Source of the DNA: Enchytraeus crypticus
Taxonomy: Eukaryota > Annelida > Clitellata > Enchytraeida > Enchytraeidae
Assembly (NCBI GenBank): GCA_905160935.1
Contig: CAJHZI010000794.1
Span: 1,322,501 to 1,386,500 of the forward strand
Length of the DNA stretch: 64,000 bases
Reading direction: 5' to 3'
A program made the translations under genes and the position numbers. The notes beneath the pieces are model-generated. The model was given only the letters and a program-made list of their open reading frames with translations, searched no databases and was not told where the DNA came from. Positions 22,245 through 32,054 of this stretch are shown here, piece by piece. Position 1 is the stretch's first letter. Every line of letters begins with the position of its first letter.

Positions 22245-25200
22245 TCAAAGAAAATACTCTGCCTGGGGTTTTTTAGAGGGAACTCCTCGATTTTCCTGCA
22301 AAATAAATTCATGAAATTACAAACTTTATTGAATATGAACTGTTACTTGTGCAGTCATTTTTAAATACTATAATATATACTTTACTACTATTATTATTAT
22401 ACTATGATTTAACTAATTAAAACATTACTTATGAATTTAAAAGCGGATATATAGAACTTAAATGGCAACACCTATGCATGCATAACTTGCTATAAAATAT
22501 AAAAATTGCACATTTGAAGTAGATATCCAAAAATTAAGATAGCAAAATTTTTAAAAATATATATATAATTAAAAAAATTTAGACGTTTTTCTTATGAAAA
22601 CTCAAACTTTTGTAAGAAGGACTTACAAGAAGAAATTTATCTGAAGCATGCACAAAAACAGCAACTGAAGAATTACAAACATAGCCCTATAAATTCTAGG
22701 TGATATCTGAGTTTATATGCTATCACGCCTATATACACTAGCTTATCAAAGAATGAGTTGATATGCTATCAGGGTTATAGGCACTAGCTTATCAAAAAAT
22801 GAGTTCATAATATATGAGGGTTATATACACTAGCTTATCAAAAGAATTAGTTGATATACTATCACGCCTATATACACTACCTTATCAAAGAATGAGCTGA
22901 TATGCTATCAGGCTTATATACACTAGCTTAGCCAAAGAATTAGGTGATAAGCTATCAGGGTTGTAGGCACTAGTCTATCACGGTTACATACACTAGCTTA
23001 TCCAAATAATGAGTTGATAAGCCATCAGGCATATAGCCAGTAGCTTTTCAAAGAATGAGTTGATAAGCTATCAGGCATATAGCCAGTAGCCTTTCAAAGA
23101 ATGAGTTGATAAGCTATCAGGCATATAGGCAGTAGCTTATCAAAGAATGAGTTGATAAGCTATCAGGGTTATAGGTACTTGGCTATCAGACAGTTAACCA
23201 GCTTATCAAAGAATGAATTCTTTATTACCTGGGGAGCGGCTTCAAAGATTGTGAAATTCCTCTGAAGATGTTCGTCTAATTCAAGAATAGCAGCAACGTT
23301 GCCACATCTGTTCAAATAGTTAAATTATGTTAAATTGTTAAAAATCGTTCATAATGATACCATGCACTTTGATAAGTAATTTAGAAAAAGAACAGCGAGT
23401 TATGCAAGCCTTCAAACTTTGTGAAATATGGAATAACAGGCAATTTCACACAATACTACAGTACATTATGTTACAATAATTGATATTATATTTTACAGTA
23501 GATTATATCAGAAATTAAACCTACAATGTCAGCAGACGAAAACCCCTATTCTCCACTACACCAAAACACAACTTCTAATTATTATTATACCAAGTAATAA
23601 TCCGGAAATTAATTTAATCTGGAGTACAACAAGAAGCAATTAAGGAAAGGATACTAATGCACCTTCCAACTGCCTTATTCGGTTACATTTGACAGTTACA
23701 AATGATCTAGCAAGCATTGAATATAGGGAAAAAAATCGAAGTCAGCGGTAACAATTTTAATGATTAACAATTAACTGTCCGCTGATAAACGAACCTGTAG
23801 CAGTAGTTAGGAGCCGACCACACAGTCAGCACTGTCTCGTTGAAGTGCCACTTGTAGCCCTCCATGACCAGCTGATGGGCTCTACATATTAGATCAAGAT
23901 TGTTCGCAGTGTTGAACTGCTGCACGACGTCGCTACCAAACAAGTACCCCGCCCCCCTAGGTGACACACCCCAGCCCTGAGTGTCTGAATCAATCAATCA
24001 ATCAATCAATCAATCAGTCAATCGATCAAACAAGTACCCCGCTCCTCGAGGTGACACACCCCAGCCCTGAGTGTCTGAATCAATCAATCAATCAATTGAA
24101 CAATCAATATATCAAACAAGAACCCAGCTCTGAGTGTCGAATTTAAAAAAAAAATCAGACAAACAAGTACCCTGCTCCTCTTTCAATGATTCAGCAAAAC
24201 AGCACGTATTGCTTTAATCGTTTTCATCAAAATAATATAATAGTTAAACATCAATTCTGATAGTTTCCAGAACAACATCATAGATATAGACACTTCTGAG
24301 CAATACTAACCCTCAGGATCTGACCACAGCAGATCACACATTGGTCCATCGTGAGGCACCTCCTGTTTACGATCTATAGCTCTAATCTGATCCAGCGTCT
24401 GTATGGACGGCGACAGACCACCGTGCACGCAGAATATCTGCACAACAGAGCAACAGATATACAATAAGACCACCGTGCACACAGTATATCTGCACAACAA
24501 AGCAACAGAAATACAATGAGACCACCATGCACGTAGAATATCTGCACAACAAAGCAACAGAAATACAATCAGACCACCGTGCATGCAGAATATCTGCACA
24601 ACAAAGCACCAGATATACAATCAGACCACTGTGCACGCAGAATATCTGCACAACAACGCAACAGATATACAATGAGACCACCATGCACGCAGAATATCTG
24701 AACAACAAAGCAACAACAATACAGTGAGACTAAAAGCTGGTAAAGCTAAGGTTAATGTCAGTTTCCTCACTCGAAAGCAATGTCAGTGACGGGCGAGCCA
24801 AGGATTTGAACCCGCAACTACTGATCCACGGTCGAGTATCTTACCGACTTTGCCACTGGCTCCAGCCGACTACCGTGCACACAAAAGATAAGACTACCGA
24901 TAAGACTACCGTGCACATAAAATAACTGCACAGCATCGTAAAAAAAAACATTGACACACTACCGAGCATGAAGATTGCACAATAGTGCAAGAACAATACA
25001 CCGTGAGACTGCCGTGCATACAGAATAACTACACAACAGCACAAAAACAATGTCACTAATGCCTTCACACGATCAATGAAGATACAAAAACACCTCTGCC
25101 AATCAAATCCATCTAATTCTTACATCATAATTTCTGACACTGCTATATCAAAAACAAACAAAATAACTGCAACAAACCGCTAACAAAATACAAATACATA

Positions 25201-28200
25201 TGTAGGAACACTAAAACTAAAGTACACTGATAACATCAACTGTTAGTGTGCAAAACACGACACTTCTTTCGAAAAAGGAAAACAAAACCAAAGAGACTGC
25301 CGGATGTGCAGAAATTGACGTCCCTGACATCATCCTGATGTCCCTGACATCATCCTGACGTCCCTGACATCATCCTGACGTCCCTGACATCATCCTGACG
25401 TCCCTGACATCATCCTGACATCCCTCACATCATCCCGATGTCCCTCACATCATCCTTATATGAGGAAATGGACGTTAAACCTTTATTATTATTATTATTA
25501 TTATATGCAGAAATCTTCATACCGAGCCGTCAATGATGGCTGAGAGACTGAGGTAGTCAAATATCTCTGTGCAGTACCTCCACACCGTCACTGAGCCGTA
25601 CTTACGCAAGCACTCGTCGTAAAACCCGTACACCTGCGTGATCTGTCGACTCTCGTGATTGCCTCGTATCAATGTGATCCTGTCTGGATAGCGTACCTAC
25701 ACAATTAAACATGTAATTATTAATGTGATACTGTTAATTAAACACGTGATTATCAATGTGATCCTGTTAATTAAACACGTGATTATCAAAGTGATCCTGT
25801 TAATTAAACACGTGATTATTGACGTGATCATAGATTGTAGATTATAGTGATTATAGATTTACAGGATGTTATTTAAACACATGATAATTATCGCGTGTTT
25901 AATTAACAGGATCACATTGATAATCATGTGTTTAATTAACATGATCACATTGATTATAATTAATCAATGTGATCATGTTAATTAAACACATGATTATCAA
26001 TGTGATCCTGTTTTGATAACATATCTACGCATTTCAACATATCATTATTTATCATTGCAATCCTGTCAGGATAACGTAGCTGCACATACAAAATCATGCT
26101 TACCAATGCAGTCTAGTCAGGAAAGCATACCCGTCGACACATATATAAACACATGATTACCTGGTATTAATGTGATTTTGTCAGGATCTATCTACACATA
26201 TCCACACATGACTGTCTTCTATCAATAATCAATGGGATCATGATAGACCAGTAGCTGCATCAATATGAGCTACCGTGAAAAATGTTACACATAGGAACAA
26301 ATGGTTATATCAAATAAATATAAAAAATACAAGTACACATACAAGGTAATTATACAACTTGTTCTAATAAAATTTTTGTCATTAGTTGTGAAGAGGCAAG
26401 TCAAGACCAATTCAACTTTATAGAGCGCTATGAAGTTGTATTGATACTCAGATCTATATAAACTAATAAGATTTCACAACTTACAACAGGGTTTTTATTC
26501 AATACCTTAAAAATATATCAGTAGGTAAATAAGTAAGTGATTCAAACCAAGGCTAACCGCATCCGAATGAGAGATCAAAAAGACGTTAAACCAGATTTTA
26601 ATTCTTGTAAATAACCTTTAGTGCAAGAAGCAGCAGGAATGTCTCGACGCTATAGAAGCCTCTGTCGACAAAGTCTCCCATGAACAAATAGTTTGTCTCC
26701 GGTACGTCACCTCCAACCTTGAACAACTCCCGAAGGTCGTAGAACTGTCCGTGTATATCTCCACATACCTGAGTCAGCAAACAGCACGGCTTTATGCACT
26801 CAACACCCGAGCACTCAAGTCAACAGTTCACTGCTTTATGCACTCAATAATTCACTTGAGCACTCAAGTCAACAGTTCACCGCTTTATGCACTCAATAGT
26901 TCATTCGAGCACTTAAGTCAACAGTTCACAGCTTTATGCACTCGATAGTTCACCAGAGAGATCAAGTCAACAGATCACTGCTTTATGCACTCAACACCCG
27001 AGCATTCAAGTCAACAGTTCACTGCTTTATGCACTCAACACCCGAGCATTCAAGTCAACAGTTCACTGCTTTATGCACTCAACACCCGAGCAGTCAACAG
27101 TTCGTTCACTGTTTTATGCACTCAATACCCGAGCAGTCAAGTCAACAGTTCACTGCTTTATGCAGTCAACACCCGAGCACCCAAGTCAACAGTTCACAGC
27201 TTTTTAATTTAAAACTAGATGAAACAATAGGCTAGACAAAAAATCGTAAATCAATACAGTTTATATACAATTATATAATCTATATAATATAATCTCTATA
27301 ATATACACAATATACAGTATTCCATAATATATACAATTAAAAATCTAAATGTATATAAGAATTATAAAGAATACTGCAATTCGAGCATAATTGAAGACTC
27401 AATTAAAAAATATATATTTAAACAAGAGTTCTATTTCAAATCTCAATGTGCCAATTTTTTTCAACACAATGGAAAATTAACTCATAATTGCACAGTCATT
27501 ATAGGCTGAAATTTCAATGCAATAGGCAATATGTGATTTCAAAACTGAAAATTTCTATATTAGGCTAATGTTTCCGAGAACATCACTTGCTAAGCCAAAA
27601 TCTAAACGTATCAATTTCTTAAACTTAAAGTGTAACACAATGCAACATTGACTTCGAAAGGATACTTATAATATTTCAATGAAGCTAAAATATTAATTAA
27701 AAAATTTATTACACTATTATATCTAGTATATGACTGACTCCTTAAGAAATTTTCATTGCTTGAGTATAATTAAAACATATATAACTTAACAAGCCATTAC
27801 AAAAATTAGACATATTTGAGTACAAAAAAAACCTATAAAACCAATTACAAAAAAATAAATAAACATAAAAACAAACAAAAATAAATTAAAAGAAACAAAA
27901 ACAAATTTTAAAAAATAATTATAAAAAAAAATACAAAAACCTATGAAACCAATTATTTTCTATTAAATTCTTAACCATTTTAAAATAAATTATTAAGTCG
28001 TTTCGAGATAGTAGCGTACCGTGACGGGGGAGTCTATCCTCTGCACGTTGCTCTCTTCCACCAGGATCTCTCGCGCCTTAGCACACAGCGCCTTTACCTC
28101 ACTCTCCTTTATTATCTCACATCTCCTCAGCTGCTCTATCTGCCTGCAACCAATCAATTTATGACAATTTGAAATATCATCTACCATTTCAATATTAACT

Positions 28201-29255
28201 TTAATCTGAGCTGCTCTATTTGCCTGCAAACAATCAATTTATGATGACTTTATGCCATTTGAAGTATCATCTACCGTTTCAATGTTAACTTTTATATCAT
28301 TACTTTAACTTAGATATCATCTATCATTTCAGTCTTGCGTTAACTTTCTAAAACAGCATTCACATTTTAATTGCATAAGAAGCTCATGATCTAAAAGACG
28401 ACATTTTGTCAAAAGTGTTCAAGAAACTCTTGTACAAATTAAAAAAAATTTAATTTATAAAATCATACATTTGTATTACAATAATATCATATATTATGAC
28501 ATAATATTTATGTTACAATTATATTGCTATTATATAACTATTGTAAGAGCAAAATGGACCTTAAGGTTGTTGTATAAAACAAAAATTGCAATCTTGAACA
28601 AATCAACTTGCTTCAGCAAAAAATGAAACAACGTCCAGTTTAATTCCAGCATGAAGAACAATGAAATGTGAATAAATTACAGGCAAATTTGGCTGAAATA
28701 TCAAATCTACGGACGACTTATTAATGAAATAAAACATTCAGTTTCAGAGTCGAGATGCTACAATGGATTAACATGGATCAATAAAATTAACAGCTTTTGA
28801 TAAATTATAACAACTGCAAAAAATAGCGACCGTACACTGCCGTAAGGGGGGAGTAGGCAAAAAACTGAGAGAACACCTCAGAAGCCATACTTAGTTATGC
28901 TTAAGGCTAATTAAAGTTTGGTAAGGTCTTAGTCTATACGGTGAGACGAACTTGTTAATAAGTGAAGTGTCAAACTCGCATGAGTATAAATATGATCCTT
29001 ATTCACCAAAACACATAGCAGCAAGAACAGAACAGAAATGAAACAACCAACAAACAGAACAACAGAAATCACGGATCAACCGCCAAAGAGTCTGCAAGTA
29101 GAAAAATATAACTAAATATGTTTCACAGGTATTCAAAGACCTATCATTTGACAGAACACAAACAGAGGTATAAGATTAACAGAATATGTTTTCGTAAGAT
29201 CTCAAAATTATTTACAAAGATATACTTACCGGTCAAGATCACTCACATCACCCAT
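22245..29255 (-). CDS. PPP4C: PPP4C, protein phosphatase 4 catalytic subunit
   Basis: PPP4C is a PP2A-family Ser/Thr phosphatase acting in centrosome, DNA-repair and splicing-related complexes. Eight coding exons, 5' to 3' on the minus strand: 29255-29230, 28143-28020, 26768-26616, 25696-25523, 24437-24311, 23984-23795, 23307-23229, 22295-22245. They total 924 nt, 307 residues, the same length as the human protein. Catalytic motifs fall at the usual residues: GDIHG (53-57), GDFVDRG (81-87), GNHE (113-116), HGG (164-166) and RAHQL with its metal-binding His. The C-terminus ends YFL, the leucine methylation motif of PP2A, PP4 and PP6. The start [14 protein letters not shown] matches the family N-terminus. 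Introns next to exons 2, 4, 5 and 6 carry tandem copies of the exon edge. Confidence is very high. Confidence 0.97.
22730..23221. repeat. Minisatellite in the last PPP4C intron
   Basis: Eight to ten imperfect units of about 55-60 bases with CTTATCAAAGAATGAGTTGA and TAAGCTATCAGGCATATAG. The array begins about 8 bases from the exon 7 donor (23228). Confidence 0.85.
23940..24165. repeat. Tandem copies of the PPP4C exon 6 edge with acceptor
   Basis: The true exon edge (coding up to 23984, then the acceptor and an AATC run) is repeated from 24030 with period 90. The second copy keeps about 45 coding bases (GACACACCCCAGCCCTGAGT) and the acceptor. Degenerate third and fourth pieces follow near 24118 and 24160. 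Confidence 0.85.
24415..25060. repeat. 52-bp tandem array carrying the PPP4C exon 5 acceptor and coding start
   Basis: Six copies start at 24415, 24467, 24519, 24571, 24623 and 24675. The first is the real exon edge, whose coding sequence begins IFCVHGGL at 24437. Each copy has about 23 exon bases, the AG acceptor and 29 intron bases. The array is interrupted by a SINE-A (24731-24868). It continues as degenerate copies to about 25060 (ACTACCGTGCACAC, ACTGCCGTGCATACAG). Confidence 0.92.
24731..24868 (-). repeat. SINE-A inserted in the exon-derived array
   Basis: A complete minus-strand copy (GCTGGTAAAGCTAAGG to GCCACTGGCTCCAGCC). It is flanked by the short matches GACTA (24726-24730, GACTA at 24869) that may be the target duplication. 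Confidence 0.8.
25312..25505 (+). repeat. Core-D repeat, tandemly expanded
   Basis: The first 20 bases (GACGTCCCTGACATCATCCT) occur about seven times in tandem. They then run into GAGGAAATGGACGTTAAACC and an ATT tail. The tail ends 17 bases from the exon 4 donor of PPP4C (25522). Confidence 0.85.
25665..26230. repeat. AT-rich array with degenerate copies of the PPP4C exon 4 edge
   Basis: The exon 4 start in plus sense reads AATGTGATCCTGTCTGGATAGCGTAC, with the acceptor at 25697-25698. Beyond it AATGTGATCCTGTTAATTAA recurs at about 43-bp spacing, partly in inverted orientation (25905-25975). Later units keep more exon-like sequence (GATCCTGTTTTGATAAC, AATCCTGTCAGGATAACGTA, GTCAGGAAAGCATACC). 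Confidence 0.6.
26770..27215. repeat. Minisatellite beginning at the PPP4C exon 3 acceptor
   Basis: About eight units of 50-57 bases with GCTTTATGCACTCAACACCC and AAGTCAACAGTTCAC. The first, diverged unit (GAGTCAGCAAACAGCACGG) overlaps the acceptor of exon 3. Open frames here are artefacts. Confidence 0.8.
27216..28019. other. PPP4C intron 2, distal part, nothing recognised
   Basis: Very AT-rich sequence with A-runs near 27820-27940. No repeat family or coding region was identified. Confidence 0.4.
28131..28290. repeat. Tandem duplication of the PPP4C exon 2 edge
   Basis: The exon 2 start with its acceptor (CTGCTCTATCTGCCTGCAAC, 28131-28150) is repeated at 28211 (CTGCTCTATTTGCCTGCAAA). The shared intron part is CAATCAATTTATGA, ATCATCTACC, TTTCAAT and TTAACTTT. 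The period is 80 bases. Confidence 0.85.
28291..29229. other. PPP4C intron 1
   Basis: AT-rich intron with a diverged LINE family B scrap (28845-29000). No other feature was recognised. Confidence 0.45.
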
Positions 29256-29803
29256 TCTGAAAAATTACAAAATAAGGCTATATTATATGGCTATGCATGA
29301 ACACTTAGGTATATAGAATAAAAATCATACCGTTCGTATAAAAAGTAAAGAAATCATTTACAATTACCATGATATGTATGTAATATTTAGACAAATACGA
29401 ATGTATCATATACGTTCTAACAAGCCCTAAAGAATTCACTGGATAATAACCATTACAAGGAATTCGAAAACCGGCAATACTTATTATATTATACCAAAGA
29501 TTAACTTAAAATCAAATCCAGTTATTATAACACATAAAATAAATCTTATTAGTAAACATAACAAAAAAAAGCGAAAACCGAATTATAAAATGAATCTTGA
29601 ACTGAAAAATCACCAAATTAAAACAAATAGGATCGATCTTAAATTAAAGATAATCACTATAGAATAGGTCTCAATCGACCATACGTACACTCATCGAACT
29701 CTTAAAGTATATAAATCTACATTTCAGTCCCACCATTTTCTCAACATAGCCGTAAAATCAAAGTTATCGACTGAAATTTGACAGAGAAGTAATTCATACA
29801 TAC

Positions 29804-29880
29804 TTGTTATTGTTTGCGACAGGAAGTTAAGACACTAAGCTTGCACTAGTGTTTGCATATGGCGGCAGGGCTTCCTTTTA
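29804..29880 (-). promoter_or_regulatory. PPP4C: PPP4C probable 5' UTR exon and promoter
   Basis: The start codon at 29255 is preceded at once by an acceptor (TTTTTCAG then A-ATG), so the 5' UTR is split. A good donor (AACAA then GTATGT) lies at 29803/29804. Upstream are GGAAG (ETS-like) and GCCGCCAT (YY1-like) motifs around 29830-29875, as in TATA-less housekeeping promoters. The upstream limit is a guess. Confidence 0.5.
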
Positions 29881-30744
29881 AATTTGTTTCTATCTTCATC
29901 AAATAATTGCAACAACAACAACAAGACGGTTGCAAAGTGAGATCTGATCTATTTCATCCACTTGCCAATGTCAAACCATGAAGAAGCATCATATATTCCA
30001 TAAGCCGTTGAATTACAAACCCTGAGAAACTAACAGTTCGATGACCATCGATAGACAAAATGCATGTATATTAAATACAAAATCGTCATATTATGATCGA
30101 TCTGCCATAGATAGATTAGCATAATACGTATGTGAAAGTCTATGGAATAAAGGATTACGTTTGATAAAGAATAAGCATTTTAATATCATCCTCTCTGTTA
30201 ATATATTAATTATAGTAGGCTACACATGGAAAAATGTGTTCTCTTCAATTTACCAATAAAATTCTTCAATTTCCAAATTATGATGCATAATCGAATGGTG
30301 TACAGTGAATTTCGGCAATAAAGATCTAATTAGAATAGAGATATAAAATTCTTCTTATTGACTTTAAATTGTAGACGGTGTAAGCTAGCCTTAAATGCAA
30401 TTAAATCAATTTAATTTATTGAATTAATTATTATACTATTTAGATGTCCCTGTGCATCTATGAATAGGGACATCTCTATCTAGGCCTACTATGCATCAAT
30501 ATAGCTACCCGCATATTGTAAGTATTCCTGAATATGTCGTGCATTGCTTCTATATATGTAGGCCTACATCGATGGTGTAAGCCTGGTAATGCTCAAAATC
30601 TAGCCTATAAGTGTTAGCAAATTTTTTAACTTCCCATTCGTCCATCATCGGCCCGTGTACATTTAATTTGTGTCGTATTGGCCTAATTATAACGTATAGA
30701 AAAGTATAGACAAATGACATAATTAATCTAATTAATATTATGTA
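29881..30744. other. Intergenic region upstream of PPP4C
   Basis: AT-rich, with no gene or repeat that I recognise between the PPP4C promoter and the CR1-like element. Confidence 0.4.
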
Positions 30745-31790
30745 TATCGTAAAAATAATAATAATAATAACAACAATTAGAGTGCTACAGTCATCAATGA
30801 CAACATCGAGCACTATTGAGACAAAAACAAGCCGGTGAGCTAAAAAGAAAGTCCAAAAACGGTGCAAATTCCAAAATCCAGAAATTCAGTCCAAAGTAAA
30901 GGGAGTTAAAGAAAAGGGGGTTTAGGCGCAGGTCGCTGCTCATGGACACTGGATGGAAAAGAGAGATGGAAAAGATAGGTCTTCAACTGCCTATGGAACT
31001 GCTCATAGGAAAGCAAAGGCTGATGTGATTCAAATGAAGATTTCCGAAGATTGGATGGAAGAGAATTCCAGATCTGAGGTGCAGCATGCTGGAAAGAACG
31101 ATTAGATAGCTTAGAGCGTGAAGGTAAGCTTGGTCTCACAAGAGTAATTAACTTAGAAGATCGAGTAACAGCAGGCTGCATCACTTTAATCAAGTGAGAC
31201 ATACAAGTTTGTCCAAGAATGGTGATGGACTTATAGGTTAACGAAAGCTGTTTTGTAAATGATACGCTCTTTAATCTTTAGCCAGTGCAAAGACTTCAAA
31301 ATAGGCGTAACATGTGAGTACTTGGAACTACAAAAAATTGCTCGTGCAAGAGAATTCTGAACAAACTGCAACCGATCCATCTCACAGCCAGGGAGATTTA
31401 AAAACAGGGAATTGCAGTAGTCCAACTTCGATTGCACAAGAGCAGCACCAATTGTAGCAGCTGTCTCACGTGACAAATATGGGCGTATTCGACGAAGATT
31501 ACGGATATGGAAGAAACATGCTTGTGAAGTTTTAGTTATGTGTTCGTGGAATCTTAGGCGTTTTTCAAGGATCACACCGAGATTTCTCACAGAAGAAACA
31601 GGTGATATTTTAATACCCGAAGATAACGAAAGAGTTTTCCCATTCAGCTTCAGAAGCTGTTGAGGTGTCCCGACCAACGAGAGTTCAGTCTTAGATGGAT
31701 TAAGTGCCAAGAAATTAGCAGACATCCAAGAGGATATAGACTGAAAACTTTGTTGCAGGAGGGAAATAAATTTTCGATCGAAGCCATATG
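30745..31790 (-). mobile_element. CR1/L2-like LINE, 3' half with intact tail
   Basis: Minus-strand RT C-terminal sequence reads ALNPSKTELSLVG, VRNLGVILEKRLRFHEHI, LVQSKLDYCNSLFLNLP, LQFVQNSLARAI and LHWLKIKERIIYKTAF (31725-31231). These are hallmarks of the CR1/L2/Rex1 group. A frame break near 31215 leads into AAPQIWNSLPSNLRKSS and a terminal PAPKPPFL (31202-30906). A 3' UTR (GGAATTTGCACCG, GTTGTCATTGATGACTGTAG) and a TTATTATT tail complete the element. It is 5'-truncated and frameshifted. Confidence 0.88.
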
Positions 31791-31853
31791 CCTTTTAAGC
31801 AGCATTCAAAGTTTTAAAATGTATAATTAAAATAACTGAAGCAAATAGCATAG

Positions 31854-31857
<4 letters not shown>

Positions 31858-31914
<57 letters not shown>
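31858..31914. repeat. (TA)n microsatellite
   Basis: Pure TA run between the LINE and the CFAP53 3' end. Confidence 0.95.
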
Positions 31915-31919
<5 letters not shown>

Positions 31920-32054
31920 CACATATTTGCTAATAGAATATATAACCGAAACTGTTCAGTTTGTATAGCTGTTTATCATGAAATTGCTTCCTATTTTTTA
32001 GATAATAAGATACCCCTTTTATAACGAGTCCGTCTTTATCATTATCAATGTGAC

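Noticed and set aside
22730-23221. Possible CRISPR-like regular repeats
   Set aside because: Units are contiguous and diverged without unique spacers, and the host is eukaryotic; this is a minisatellite.
24306-24708. Several minus-strand frames with repeated CVHGGL-like peptides
   Set aside because: They are translations of the 52-bp exon-edge array read through into intron; the PPP4C protein uses only the 24437-24311 part.
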